DNA of 64,000 nt from Faecalimicrobium dakarense (lineage in GTDB: Bacteria; Bacillota; Clostridia; Peptostreptococcales; Peptostreptococcaceae), in the NCBI RefSeq assembly GCF_000499525.1, contig NZ_HG529431.1, positions 29,249-93,248 on the forward strand, given 5' to 3'. Below are positions 38,670 through 49,084 of the stretch, piece after piece. A program made the position numbers and the translations under genes. Numbering within the stretch: the first letter of the stretch is position 1; each line of letters starts with the position of its first letter. The notes below the pieces were generated by a model. That model did not search any database and had not been told where the DNA came from. It saw nothing but the letters and a program-made list of their open reading frames with translations.

Positions 38670-38740
38670 ACAAATTCCCCCTAAGGTTATATCATTATAA
38701 AACTATTATATTACTTTTATCAACATTTTTTAAGATATAA

Positions 38741-39649
38741 TTATTTTATATTTATATTTCCTAGGCAATTTTTGCAGTCTTCGACACATGGTTCTACATG
38801 GACTGTTATTCCTTTTACAAATTCCATTTCGTTTATTATCTGTTTTTCTAGCTTATGAGCTATATCGTGGCCTTCAATTACTGTTAACTTACCATCTACA
38901 CATATTGTTAAATCTATATATGCCATAGCTCCATGTTTTCTAGTTTTAAGTTCACCTAAATTTCTAACACCTTTTGTATTTTCTGCTATTTTTATTATCT
39001 GATTTGATTGATCTTCATCTATCGATAAATCCATAAGTTCATTTACAGAATTTCTTAGTATATCGATACCTACTTTTAAGACAAATAATGCTACTACTAT
39101 TGATGCTATCGGATCTAATACTTTAAATCCTAGCATAGAACCTCCTATACCAACAAAAGCCGCTACTGATGATAGAGCATCTGATCTATGATGCCAAGCA
39201 TCTGCTTTTAATGCAGGTGAGTTTATTTTGTTTGCTATCTTTATAGTTATTCTGTATTGATATTCTTTTATAAGTATCGATATAACGGATACTATAAGCG
39301 GTAATACTGTTGGTATTTGAAGCTTATCTAAATTAAATAACGATTTAATCGCTTCTACCCCTATTGTTAAAGATACAAACATTAATAATAATGATAGTAT
39401 AAATGATACCAATGTTTCAGCTTTTTCATGCCCGTAATTATGTTCTTTATCTTGTGGTGTTGATGACACATAATTCCCTATTAATACACCTACTGAGCTT
39501 ACTATATCTGATGCTGAGTGAGCACCATCTGCTATCATTGCATTAGATTTTCCTATAATCCCTGCTATTATTTTTATTGCCGTTAAAATTACATTCCATA
39601 TTATTGCCTGTATAGTTACCTTATTGGCTTCTTCATATCTAGTTTCCAT
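38741..39649 (-). CDS. Cation diffusion facilitator metal transporter
   Basis: 302 residues. Six membrane segments and a C-terminal cytoplasmic domain of the CDF type. Metal-site residues are seen in ADGAHSASDIVSSVGV (helix II) and ADAWHHRSDALSSV (helix V: HxxxD). Such proteins export Zn, Fe, Mn or Co in exchange for protons. The C-terminal end has extra cysteines (VEPCVEDCKNCLG) that may bind metal. The ATG at 39649 has GGGAGG; the longer frame upstream is not needed. The HHRSD site fits Fe/Zn or Mn types; the metal is open. Confidence 0.88.
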   Translation of the reverse strand: METRYEEANKVTIQAIIWNVILTAIKIIAGIIGKSNAMIADGAHSASDIVSSVGVLIGNYVSSTPQDKEHNYGHEKAETLVSFILSLLLMFVSLTIGVEAIKSLFNLDKLQIPTVLPLIVSVISILIKEYQYRITIKIANKINSPALKADAWHHRSDALSSVAAFVGIGGSMLGFKVLDPIASIVVALFVLKVGIDILRNSVNELMDLSIDEDQSNQIIKIAENTKGVRNLGELKTRKHGAMAYIDLTICVDGKLTVIEGHDIAHKLEKQIINEMEFVKGITVHVEPCVEDCKNCLGNINIK

Positions 39650-39776
39650 AATGTACCTCCCTATTTCTTTACACAAATTAATTATATCCATTGTTCCTTA
39701 CTTTGACGCAAAAACTTATTTTTCTATGAAAATGGATACATTTTACTTTTAATATTAATTATCATTGTTCCTAAAA

Positions 39777-39808
39777 TGAAAAATCACCTAGCTTTAGCTA
39801 GGTGATTT
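39777..39808 (-). terminator. Terminator after the PepT-like gene
   Basis: AAATCACCTAGC / GCTAGGTGATTT stem with a 4-nt loop followed by TTCATTTT. Confidence 0.85.
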
Positions 39809-39835
39809 GATAAGTATATTATACACTATCTCTTA

Positions 39836-40951
39836 TTATGCTTCTTTTATTAACTCAGTTACCATTACAGCAGAGTTTATTAAATCTTCTATCGCTATAT
39901 ATTCTTCTAAAGTATGAGCATTTTTCATACCTATTCCTAAGTTAATAGCTTTTATTCCGTTTTTGTTTAATATATTAGTGTCACTTCCTCCACCTGTAGA
40001 AGCAGTTTTTCCTTCTATGTTCATGTTAGAGAAAGCTTTTTTTGCAAGTTCTACTATTTCATCGTTTTCATCTATATTAAATGGTGCATATGCTCTAGTT
40101 GTTTCTATATCTATTTGAGCTCCAAATTCATCAGCAGCTTTTTTGAATGTTTCTACCATATGATTTGTTTGTGCATCTAATTTCTCTTCACTTAAACTTC
40201 TAGCTTCTGCAACTATTTCTAGTTCTGGCATAACTATGTTTGTAGCTATACCACCTTTAACTATACCTATGTTTGCAGTAGTTTCTTCATCTATTCTTAA
40301 TAACTTCATATTTTCTATAGCTCTTGAAGCTACCATTATAGAACTTATTCCATTTTCTGGTTGAAGACCTGCATGAGCTGGTTTTCCTGTTATTTTAACT
40401 TTTATAGCATCTTGTGCAGGTGCTGTTATTATTATTTCTCCTGGAGATCCACCACTATCTAAAACAAATGCTAAGTCTGCATTAACTTTAGAGTAGTCTA
40501 AATATTTAGCTCCATTTAATCCGCCTTCTTCCCATATAGAGAATACTACTTGTATATCTGAATGGTCTATATTGTTTTCTTTTATAACTCTTAATCCCTC
40601 TAATATAGCTGCTATACCAGCTTTATCATCAGAACCTAATACTGTCGTTCCATCACTTTTAATTATTCCAGCTGCCTCGTCTATTATAGGCTTTATTCCT
40701 TCTCCTGGACTAACTGTGTCCATATGAGAGCTGAATAATAAAGTTCTTCCTTCTTTGTTCCCCTTTAATGTAGCTATTACATTTCCTGTTTCGCCACCTG
40801 CTTTTACTCCAGCGTCATCTATTATAACATCGCAGCCTATTTCTTCTAGCTTTTTAACTAATACTTTTGCTACTGCGCCTTCTTTTGAAGATGGGCTATC
40901 TATTTGTACTAACTCTAGAAATTCATCTATAACTCTTTGTTTATTTATCAT
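39836..40951 (-). CDS. M20 family metallopeptidase, PepT-like
   Basis: 371 residues, zinc aminopeptidase of the tripeptidase T group. Motifs: FSSHMDTVSPGEGIKP (first metal His/Asp), VLGSDDKAGIAAILEGL (bridging Asp), FSIWEEGGLNGAKYLD (Glu pair), AFVLDSGGSPGE. The lid domain lies at about 180-290. The ATG at 40951 has GGGAGG before it; five more codons upstream are not needed. Likely frees amino acids from small peptides in the cytoplasm. Ended by the terminator at 39777-39808. Confidence 0.9.
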   Translation of the reverse strand: MINKQRVIDEFLELVQIDSPSSKEGAVAKVLVKKLEEIGCDVIIDDAGVKAGGETGNVIATLKGNKEGRTLLFSSHMDTVSPGEGIKPIIDEAAGIIKSDGTTVLGSDDKAGIAAILEGLRVIKENNIDHSDIQVVFSIWEEGGLNGAKYLDYSKVNADLAFVLDSGGSPGEIIITAPAQDAIKVKITGKPAHAGLQPENGISSIMVASRAIENMKLLRIDEETTANIGIVKGGIATNIVMPELEIVAEARSLSEEKLDAQTNHMVETFKKAADEFGAQIDIETTRAYAPFNIDENDEIVELAKKAFSNMNIEGKTASTGGGSDTNILNKNGIKAINLGIGMKNAHTLEEYIAIEDLINSAVMVTELIKEA

Positions 40952-41034
40952 GATATTTCCTCCCAAAATTTAGTATATATCTATATATTTTAGAGTAATA
41001 TTAAGATATTATCAATAGTTATAAAATTTAATTT

Positions 41035-42269
41035 TTACTTTACAATTCTTCTTGTTCTAGAATCAATAAAACATAACCAATATCCTAGATTATCATCTCT
41101 TGTATCACAAGGTTGGTAAGTATTAAATCCTGTACGTCCTTTGTCTGGTTGCTCATGTTTATTTCCTGGAACTGCATATACATAATTTTTTCTTTTATTA
41201 TATTCATCATATTGAACACCAAATAAATAATGTCTATATTTGTAAGAATTCATTACTGTATCGCTATACATTGTATAGTTTAGAGTATTTACGTATCCTA
41301 AATTCGGCATTGTGTATCCGCATAATGTAACTGGATTTACTTCTATTTTCCACCATCTAGTATCTTCTATATAATCAGATACAAAAGGCTTAACTTCCCT
41401 AAATAGTTTTAAACCCTTCTTAATTTGTCTTGGCATTAATAATGCCCCAGCTGATTTAGGTTCATATTTATAAGGCTCTTGTTGATGTGCTTCATATGAG
41501 TTTTCATAATTTTTTTAATATTAGGTTTTTCATTTTTCTTTTTAATGTTTATTTTACTCTTTTTCTGCTCATAAGGAATATTTCCACTAATTTCTGCACT
41601 ATTTTCTACAATGTACTCTACCTCGTCATCTACTTCATCTTCTAATTCATCCTCTACCTCATATTCCTCTTCCTCATACTCTTCAAAATCATCCTCTTCT
41701 TCTGAGTAACTTTCTAAGTCACTTTGATTTCTACTAAGCCCCTCAATTTCTTCATCTTCGTCTATTTCTATATACTCTATTTCTTCGTATTCATCAAAAT
41801 CTTCGTCTTCATCTACTTCTATATATTCAATTTCTTCATACTCTTCAAAATCTTCCTCTTCTTCTTCTTCTTCTTCGTAACTGTCGTCCCCTGTAAATAA
41901 TATCTCTTCATAATTTTCAATTTTATTTCCTTTAAATCCTATAAGAGGAACAGTTTTTTCATACAGCATTGCTATTCCTTTTATTTCTGCGTCACTATTT
42001 TCTAGGTTTAATATGAACTCACCTTTTCCCTGTTCACTTACTACTATGTTTCCTAAGTCTACAGTGTCATAATCGCTTTGTATAGCCACTACTCTATATC
42101 CCTCTTTAACGTACTTAAGGTTCTCGACATATAGTGCTACTACAGACTTTTCATCATTTATTTCTACTTTTGCAAAAGCTTTTGGTAAAATACGCTCTTT
42201 ATATCTAAAGTTCATATCTTTAGCTTCAAGAATTATATAATCTCTTTTAAATTTTCTTTTAGAAGCCAC
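41035..42269 (-). CDS. Acidic repeat protein of unknown function, frame broken at an A-run
   Basis: Two open pieces (41436-42269, 41035-41436) form one protein. The first ends in a nonsense tail (KIMKTHMKHINKS...), while the other frame reads YENSYEAHQQEPYKYEPKSA into the second piece. They join if the 7-base run at 41510-41516 held 8, giving about 411 residues. Order: a basic start and a beta domain (about 8-125: YIILEAKDMNFRYKERILPK), a run of Glu/Asp/Tyr repeats (about 130-225, two copies of EYEEIEYIE), a basic link, and a C-terminal domain of about 130 residues rich in Tyr, Trp, Asn (DTRWWKIEVNPVTLCGYTMP). No family recognised. It lies after ksgA, 66 nt away. A spore or coat role is only a guess. 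Confidence 0.7.
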
Positions 42270-42335
42270 TCTAATCCCCCCCTTAACATAATTTCTCTAA
42301 ATAGTATATGATTAATGGGTATAAAAAAGTACCTT

Positions 42336-43205
42336 CTATTTTGAAGGTACCTTTTCGTTTACTTTATTTGAAAGAGTAGCAAATTCTTCTATACTTAGAG
42401 TTTCTCCTCTTCTTTTTTCATCTATGTTAGCTGCTGCTAAAACTCCTTTTATTTCTTCTTTACTTAAAAAACCTAATGTACTTAATGCATTAAGTAAAGT
42501 TTTTCTTCTTTGGCTAAATCCAGCTTTAACTGTTTTAAAAAATATTTCTTCACTATCAACAGGGTATTTTATCTCTGGTCTTACATGAAGTCCTATAACT
42601 GTTGAATCTACATTTGGTTGTGGTATAAACATGTGTCTTGGAGCTTTTGCAACTATTTCTGTGTCACAGTAATATTGTACTGCTATCGATAAAGTTCCAT
42701 AATCCTTCGTTCCTGGACCTGCATTCATTCTATCTGCAACTTCTTTTTGTACCATAACTACTATGTCTGTTACTGGTATATCTTCTTCTAAGAATTTCAT
42801 AACTATTGGAGTCGTTATATAGTATGGAAGATTAGCTACTAATTTAACTGGTCCTCCACTTAACTTTTCTTTTACTAATTCTTGAACATTAACCTTTAAT
42901 ATATCTTGGTTTATTACTTCTACATTTTCAAGATCATCTAAAGTTTCCTTTAATATTGGTATTAAAGTTTTATCTATTTCTATAGCTACTACTTTATCGG
43001 CTACTTTACCCATTTCACGAGTAAGTGTACCAATTCCAGGTCCTACCTCTATTATATTATCACCCTCTGAAAGTCTTGCTCCATCTAGTATGCTATCTAT
43101 TACATTATCATCTATTAAAAAGTTTTGCCCTAATGATTTAGAGAACTTAAATCCGTGCTTTTGAACTACATCTTTGGTTGCTCTATGTGATGAAAGTCTA
43201 TCCAT
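42336..43205 (-). CDS. ksgA: 16S rRNA dimethyladenosine transferase KsgA
   Basis: Dimethylates two adjacent adenines in helix 45 of 16S rRNA. 289 residues. Start FKFSKSLGQNFLIDDNVIDS, SAM site VGPGIGTLTREMGKVADKV, catalytic NLPYYITTPIVMKFL, and the C-terminal GFSQRRKTLLNALSTLG. Follows rnmV by 35 nt in the order known from Bacillus. AAAGGAGAAAAAA before the ATG. Confidence 0.97.
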   Translation of the reverse strand: MDRLSSHRATKDVVQKHGFKFSKSLGQNFLIDDNVIDSILDGARLSEGDNIIEVGPGIGTLTREMGKVADKVVAIEIDKTLIPILKETLDDLENVEVINQDILKVNVQELVKEKLSGGPVKLVANLPYYITTPIVMKFLEEDIPVTDIVVMVQKEVADRMNAGPGTKDYGTLSIAVQYYCDTEIVAKAPRHMFIPQPNVDSTVIGLHVRPEIKYPVDSEEIFFKTVKAGFSQRRKTLLNALSTLGFLSKEEIKGVLAAANIDEKRRGETLSIEEFATLSNKVNEKVPSK

Positions 43206-43240
43206 TTTTTTCTCCTTTGTTTTGCTTATTTTTATTTATA

Positions 43241-43771
43241 CTATAAAGTTTCTAGAGATTTTTCAAACTCTTCTCTACTTACTCCATAGTTATTTAATCT
43301 ATTTAAAAATTGCTTAGCATTTCCGTATCCTATACCAAGTATTTTTCCAAGTTCATCACGTCTATGTGATGCATCTTCATTTCCGATAAGACCATTTCTT
43401 ATTAAATCTACTTGTCCAAATTCATCTCTTTTATCCGTACTCTCTGTTCTTACCTTTTCAAGTGCAGCTATTATACTTTTAGGAGTGGCATTTTCAATAC
43501 CTATATCTCCATCCTTTTTAGCTTCTTCTCTTGGTAAAAATGCGTGCTTGCATCCTGGTACTTCTGCAGCTATCTTTTTTCTTATTTTTTCTCCTGCAAA
43601 ATCAGGGTCTGTAAATATTATTACTCCACATCTTTCTTGTGCTGCTTTTATACGTTCCATAACACCTTTAGGGAATCCAAATCCACCAGTAGTTATAAGT
43701 TCTGCCTTAACTGCTCTTTTTACTGCTGTAACGTCGTCTCTTCCTTCTACTACTATAATTTCTTTTATCAT
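43241..43771 (-). CDS. rnmV: Ribonuclease M5
   Basis: Toprim-type nuclease that matures 5S rRNA. 176 residues. Toprim glutamate in IVVEGRDDVTAVKRAV at the start and the DxD in IFTDPDFAGEKIRKKI. The C-terminal part (RRDELGKILGIGYGNAKQFL) is the RNase M5-specific region. First of the rnmV-ksgA pair. Confidence 0.95.
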   Translation of the reverse strand: MIKEIIVVEGRDDVTAVKRAVKAELITTGGFGFPKGVMERIKAAQERCGVIIFTDPDFAGEKIRKKIAAEVPGCKHAFLPREEAKKDGDIGIENATPKSIIAALEKVRTESTDKRDEFGQVDLIRNGLIGNEDASHRRDELGKILGIGYGNAKQFLNRLNNYGVSREEFEKSLETL

Positions 43772-43900
43772 TATAAAATCACCTTTTTACTTATTTTAAA
43801 AACTCATATCCTTATATTTTAAGGTTTTTATAAAATTTTAGCAATAATTATATTATTGCCATTAATACTTACATTTTTAACATATTTTTTAAAATAATAA

Positions 43901-43980
43901 AATAAGGCCAGATATAACTTTATCTTTATCAACCTTTAGTTTATAGATTAATATTAGCTTAAGTTATATTTGACCTTATT
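43901..43980 (-). terminator. Long-loop inverted repeat after the CoA-disulfide reductase gene
   Basis: AATAAGGCCAGATATAACTT (43901-43920) and AAGTTATATTTGACCTTATT (43961-43980) match at 18 of 20 positions around a 40-nt loop. A T-rich stretch follows on the minus strand. Probable terminator, though the loop is long for one. Confidence 0.45.
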
Positions 43981-44037
43981 CTTATGTTATATATTTAAAT
44001 CATTTAGACTGTATATTTTTATCATAATCATAAAACA

Positions 44038-45738
44038 TTACTTGAAATTATATTTAGTAACTATAGGCTCTCTTCCTGTTGATTTATCATTGAAATATTC
44101 ATTTAAACATATACCTAAAAATCCACCAGCAACATTATAAACATCTTTAAATCCTAACTGTTGTAATGCTAATGATGCATTATAGCTTCTTTGAGCACTC
44201 TTACAATGTATATATAAAGCTCTATCTCTAGGTATTTCATCTATCCTATCTCTTAACTGGCTAAGAGGTATATTTATAGCACCTTTTATATTTCCTTGCT
44301 CATACTCATTTTCTTCTCTAACATCTATTATGCATTCACCTTGTTCTACTAAGTCTCTAACTTGAGTAACATATACTTGCTTAAACTTACTATCTAATAA
44401 ATTAGAACCAACATATGCAGCAAGGTTAACTACATCCTTAGCTGTACCAAAAGGAGGAGCATAACATAATTCTAAATCTGTTAAATCATCTAAAGTTCCA
44501 CCAAATTTTATTACTGTAGCAATTACATCTATTCTCTTATCTGCAGTTCCTTTACCTATAGCCTGAGCACCTAATATTCTTCCTGTTGGAACTTCATATA
44601 TTAATTTAAAGTGCATAGGAGAAGCATCTGGCATTAATCCTACTCTATCAGAAGGTATAACTCTTACAACTTCGTATTTTATATTTAAATCTAAAGCTTT
44701 TATTAACCCTTCATTCAAACCTGTAGAAGCCGCATTGTAATCAAATACTTTTATAACTGATGATCCTATAAACCCAGTATTTTTTACAGACATTCCATTT
44801 ATATGATTTGCTACTGCTCTTGCTTGCTTTTGAGCAGGTCCTGCTAGAGCTAACCTCGTTACCGAATTAGTTAATGCATGATGAACCTCTATAGCATCTC
44901 CTACAGCATATATGTTACTATCATTTGTCATATAATTTTGATCTACCTTAATAGCTCCAGTATCTCCAAGTTCTATACCAGCTTCTACCGCTAATTTAGT
45001 TTCAGGTGCGACACCTATAGCCATAACTACAACATCTGATTCTATTTTTTTATCTGACTCAAGTATTATAGTATCTTTCTCAAAAGAGTTAACTCTATCT
45101 CCTAATATCAAATTGACACCATTATCATCTAATACCTTGTGTAAAATTTGAACCATATCATAATCAAATGGTTTCATTATTTGGCTACCTGCTTCTATTA
45201 GTGTTACATTGTATCCTGCTTCTTTTAAGTTTTCAGCAACCTCTACTCCTATAAATCCTCCACCTATTACAGATACGTTTTTACTTTTTATATCTTTTAC
45301 AAAATAATTTAACTTTGCTATATCTACTACATTTCTCACAGTAAATAAATTAACTTTATCAATCCCTTTTATAGGAGGAACTATAGCTTTAGCTCCTGGA
45401 GATAATATTAGCTTGTCATACGTTTCAGTGTATTCTTTTCCTGTTATTACATCTACTACCTTAACTGATTTATTTTCTCTATCTATAGAAACAACCTCAT
45501 TATGAACCCTTGCATCTATTCTATATTGTTTAAAGAATTTTTCTGGATGCATAAGGACTAAATCTTCATGACTTTCTACTGTCCCACTTAAATGATATGG
45601 AAGACAACAGTTAGAAAATGAAACGTGAGGTCCTTTTTCAAACATAATTATTTTATCATTTTCGCCTAATCTTCTTAATCTGGCTGCAGCTGAGGCTCCA
45701 CCTGCAACTCCCCCTACTATTAATATCTTTTTGCTCAT
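44038..45738 (-). CDS. CoA-disulfide reductase / rhodanese fusion
   Basis: 566 residues. FAD site IVGGVAGGASAAARLRRLG, redox cysteine in SFSNCCLPYHLSG (about residue 44), NAD site VIGGGFIGVEVAENL, second FAD site IYAVGDAIEVHH. The last 100 residues are a rhodanese domain with the active Cys in YIHCKSAQRSYNAS. Family members reduce CoA disulfide, CoA persulfide or polysulfide with NAD(P)H. The usual active-site text is NCGLPY; here it is NCCLPY. Divergent from the LysR gene, 189 nt between, so regulation by it is likely. Confidence 0.88.
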   Translation of the reverse strand: MSKKILIVGGVAGGASAAARLRRLGENDKIIMFEKGPHVSFSNCCLPYHLSGTVESHEDLVLMHPEKFFKQYRIDARVHNEVVSIDRENKSVKVVDVITGKEYTETYDKLILSPGAKAIVPPIKGIDKVNLFTVRNVVDIAKLNYFVKDIKSKNVSVIGGGFIGVEVAENLKEAGYNVTLIEAGSQIMKPFDYDMVQILHKVLDDNGVNLILGDRVNSFEKDTIILESDKKIESDVVVMAIGVAPETKLAVEAGIELGDTGAIKVDQNYMTNDSNIYAVGDAIEVHHALTNSVTRLALAGPAQKQARAVANHINGMSVKNTGFIGSSVIKVFDYNAASTGLNEGLIKALDLNIKYEVVRVIPSDRVGLMPDASPMHFKLIYEVPTGRILGAQAIGKGTADKRIDVIATVIKFGGTLDDLTDLELCYAPPFGTAKDVVNLAAYVGSNLLDSKFKQVYVTQVRDLVEQGECIIDVREENEYEQGNIKGAINIPLSQLRDRIDEIPRDRALYIHCKSAQRSYNASLALQQLGFKDVYNVAGGFLGICLNEYFNDKSTGREPIVTKYNFK

Positions 45739-45927
45739 TGTAATCTCTCCCTTAATATTAATATTTTCATATTTTTATTTTACTATATATATAATTTGCT
45801 ATGTGATAAGGATTGGTTATAGCTAGATAGAGATTACTTATGCCTTAAAATCTTACTTATATTAATTTGACTAGTATATTAAAGTAAAATATAATATTTT
45901 TATCATAATATTGTAGGATGTGATTAT

Positions 45928-46821
45928 ATGAATCTTGACCACTTACGTTCATTTTATATGACTGCTAAGTACAAAAGTATATCCAAATCAGCTAAAGAAC
46001 TACATTTAACTCAACCTGGTTTAAGTATGCAAATACAAAATCTAGAAAATGAAATAGGTGTAAACTTATTAGAAAGAAGTTATCGAGGAGTAGAACTTAC
46101 TGAGGAAGGGAAAATAGTTTTTGATTATGCTGATGAAATGTTATCTTTAGAAGATAATTTACAGATTCATCTTAGAAATTTACAAGATAAGAGACAGCCT
46201 CTCTTAATAGGTTCTTGTAAAAGTATTGGAGAATATGCACTACCTTGCAGTATATATACATTTAAACAGATTTATGAAGATATAGAAATATCCCTTGAAT
46301 TAAATAATTCTGATACAGTAATAAATGATCTGAAAGAAAAACGTATAAATATCGGAATAATACAAGAGTCTAATATTGATGATGAGATTATTTACACACC
46401 TATTTTATCAGATAAGTTAGTTTTAGTAGGGGGATATGATCAAGCAGTAGATAAAATTACATTAGATGAGCTTTTAAATTTACAATTTATTTTAAGAGAA
46501 GACGGTTCTGCTACTAGAAATGTTTTGAAAAATTATTTTAAAAATAATAATTTAAATTTTAACGATTTAAATGTTATTTATTCTCTTAACTCTCAGGAAG
46601 CTATTAAAAATTCTATTTCTTCACAAAAATGCTTCTCGTTTTTACCCGAGGTTTCTATAAGGCAAGAGCTTAGATCTTCTAATTTAAAAAAGATTGATGT
46701 TAGCGGATTTAATATAGAATTTAATTACTATATTGCTTATCGAAAAAACTATACATTGACTAAATATGAAAAAATATTTATAGATTTTTTATCATCTCCA
46801 AAGAGATGTTTTTGCTATTAA
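45928..46821 (+). CDS. LysR-family transcriptional regulator
   Basis: 297 residues. N-terminal winged helix (MNLDHLRSFYMTAKYKSISK, LHLTQPGLSMQIQNLENEIG, ERSYRGVELTEEGKIVFDYA) and a periplasmic-binding-like effector domain from about 90. Such regulators usually act on the divergent neighbour, here the CoA-disulfide reductase gene, in response to a small molecule. CysL/CysB-like and YeiE-like proteins look alike; the ligand is unknown. Confidence 0.88.
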   Translation: MNLDHLRSFYMTAKYKSISKSAKELHLTQPGLSMQIQNLENEIGVNLLERSYRGVELTEEGKIVFDYADEMLSLEDNLQIHLRNLQDKRQPLLIGSCKSIGEYALPCSIYTFKQIYEDIEISLELNNSDTVINDLKEKRINIGIIQESNIDDEIIYTPILSDKLVLVGGYDQAVDKITLDELLNLQFILREDGSATRNVLKNYFKNNNLNFNDLNVIYSLNSQEAIKNSISSQKCFSFLPEVSIRQELRSSNLKKIDVSGFNIEFNYYIAYRKNYTLTKYEKIFIDFLSSPKRCFCY

Positions 46822-46838
46822 ATTAATATAAATTTTAT

Positions 46839-46879
46839 AAGGGTATATTTGTAAATTTTTATTTTCAAATATACCCTTA
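46839..46879. terminator. Two-way terminator between the LysR and sigma-54 activator genes
   Basis: AAGGGTATATTTG / CAAATATACCCTT with a 14-nt loop; serves both converging genes. Confidence 0.85.
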
Positions 46880-46882
46880 CTT

Positions 46883-48945
46883 TTATAAATTTTCTACTAA
46901 TTTTATACCTTCCATAAGCATCTTAGTTCCACCCCTACCTTTAGAAATTGATATTAAATTAATACTTTCTAGTTTTATAAGTATAGTTCTAACTTCTTGT
47001 TCTGAAAGGTTCATTCCCTCATTCTTTGATTTATCAGATATAGCCTTACGCCCTATTGATAAATTATTTCTGTGAGCCTCACTTATTGATTTTAAAACAA
47101 ATAGGTACTCTTCTATTCTATTTCCAGATATCCTTTTTAATTGCTCTAATTCAGATACATTTTTTAATTTTTCTATATTATTTTCTAATTTTCTTTGTTC
47201 TTTAAATGAAACTGGTAAGTCTTCCTTTTTTATTAATTCGTCTCCTATATAACAAATGTACTCTACATAATTTCTAAGTTCTCTTATATTTCCTTCCCAA
47301 TTATGTTTTTTAAACATTTCTATAACTTCTTTTGAAAGTTTAAAATTTCCACCAAATTCATCCATAGCCTTATCAATTAATAAGAATATATCTTCTCCTC
47401 TATCTCTAAGAGGTGGCAATTCTATAGGCAATGTGCATAGTCTATAATATAGATCTTTTCTAAATTTTCCTTTATCAACTAAGTCTGAAATTTTTTCATT
47501 CGTTGCCGCAATTATTCTTACATCTACATTTATTAGTTTATCTCCACCTAACCTCATTACTTCTTTTTCTTGAAGAACTCTAAGTAACTTTATCTGAAGC
47601 ATAGGGCTCATTGCTTCTATCTCATCTAAAAATAAAGTCCCTTTATGTGCAAATTCAAATAAACCTAATTTTCCACCCTTTTTAGCTCCTGTAAAAGCTC
47701 CATCATTGTATCCAAATAGTTCACTCTCAAGTAAATTATCAGGTATAGCACCACAGTTTATAGCTACAAATGGATACTCACTTCTTTTAGACTCATTGTG
47801 TATTGCATTGGCAAAAAGTTCTTTACCTGTTCCACTTTCTCCAGTTATTATTATTGATGCGTTTGATGTTGCCATTTTTTTAGCTAATTTTTTATTTTTT
47901 CAATGATTGCAGATTTACCTAAAATATCATCAAAAGTGTATTTTGCATAGTGACCTTTATTAGATAATTGAGCCCTCATTTTAAGTTGTCTATTTTCCTC
48001 TTCCATAAATTTCTGTAATATAACAAAAGCACCCATATATTTACTCATCCGTACAACAGGTCTTACAGATATAACTATGTCGAAGTTATTTATTTTTATT
48101 AATTTATTATTTATTTCTTTCATATTTATTTTACATTCTTCAAATGGTATTTCTTTTAAACATTCTTTAGCATTTTTTCCTATTATATTCTTACATTCAA
48201 AATCAATTATTGATTTTGCTTTTTTATTATAAGTATAAATAATATTATTTTCATCAACCCCAATTACGCCTAACTCTAAAATTTCCAAAAGAATAGAGAA
48301 ATTACTTTCAAGATATATAGATTTATTAAATAAATGATCTATACTATAATTTGTCCTAGGTAAGCTTTGGAAATATTCTCTAAAGTTTTCTTTCTCTAAA
48401 TAGCTTTCTAAGTTTAACTTAATTGCAATCTCAACTATTGTATTTATAGATAAAACTCTATCCCCTATGTCAATTATTTCTTTATCAAAACTATTTGTAT
48501 GTCTAGTTTCTCCAGGCGTTATAACTATATCATAGTTAGGTAAATAATCATCACTTGAATCATATGGAATAAACTTAATTTTATTTATCCCTAAATCTGT
48601 TAAATGAGCAATAGTTTCTATAGACATTCGTGGTGTTATATTCACCACTAATGCTTTTGTCCCATCTGGAACAGATTTTAACTTTTCTAAACTTTCCTTC
48701 GCTATTGTTCTTTCTATTATAACTGTGTCATTTTGCTTAGATAGTTTAGATTTAGCTATAACATCTCCTCCAAAAGAACAAGTCGTGACTACATATAAAT
48801 CATGATTTCCCTTATCAAATCTTTGCTTTTCTCCTACCCACATAGTATCTAAATCTAATATATCTCCAAATAAATCAGATAAAATTTTTGCATAAAATAA
48901 AGCTGCTTCTTTAGCATAAGTTACTATACATACTTTCTTCTTCAT
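46883..48945 (-). CDS. Sigma-54-dependent enhancer-binding regulator, frame broken at an A-run
   Basis: Activates sigma-54 polymerase. The first piece (to 47884) has an N-terminal domain of about 200 residues like the PrpR sensor region (CIVTYAKEAALFYAKILSDL) and a PAS-type domain (about 210-310). The second piece has the AAA+ core: Walker A IITGESGTGKELFANAIHNE, the sigma-54 contact loop GAFTGAKKGGK, and DEIEAMSPMLQIKLLRVLQE. The C-terminal end is a winged helix-like domain instead of the usual Fis type. The pieces join if one of the runs at 47888-47893 or 47895-47900 held one more base, giving about 687 residues. The ATG at 48945 has AAAGGG. It follows the patB-abgT-M24 operon, which carries a sigma-54 promoter. 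Confidence 0.88.
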
Positions 48946-49033
48946 AAATACCCTTTCCATAATTAAAATATAATTTTATTATACCGTAGCTATTCATTGA
49001 TCTTCAATGCTATACTTCTTCCAAAACAACAAC

Positions 49034-49071
49034 AAAAGGGCTAATATATAGAATTATATATCAGCCCTTTT
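49034..49071 (-). terminator. Terminator after the M24 peptidase gene
   Basis: AAAAGGGCTGATATATA / TATATATTAGCCCTTTT stem after the stop of the operon; the regulator gene therefore has its own promoter in 48946-49033. Confidence 0.82.
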
Positions 49072-49084
49072 ATATATCTTATTA

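Noticed and set aside
41750..41880. Repeated DNA in the acidic protein gene looked at as a CRISPR or satellite
   Set aside because: The repeats are in frame, code for Glu/Tyr-rich units and lack equal spacers, so they are protein repeats. No CRISPR array was seen in the window.
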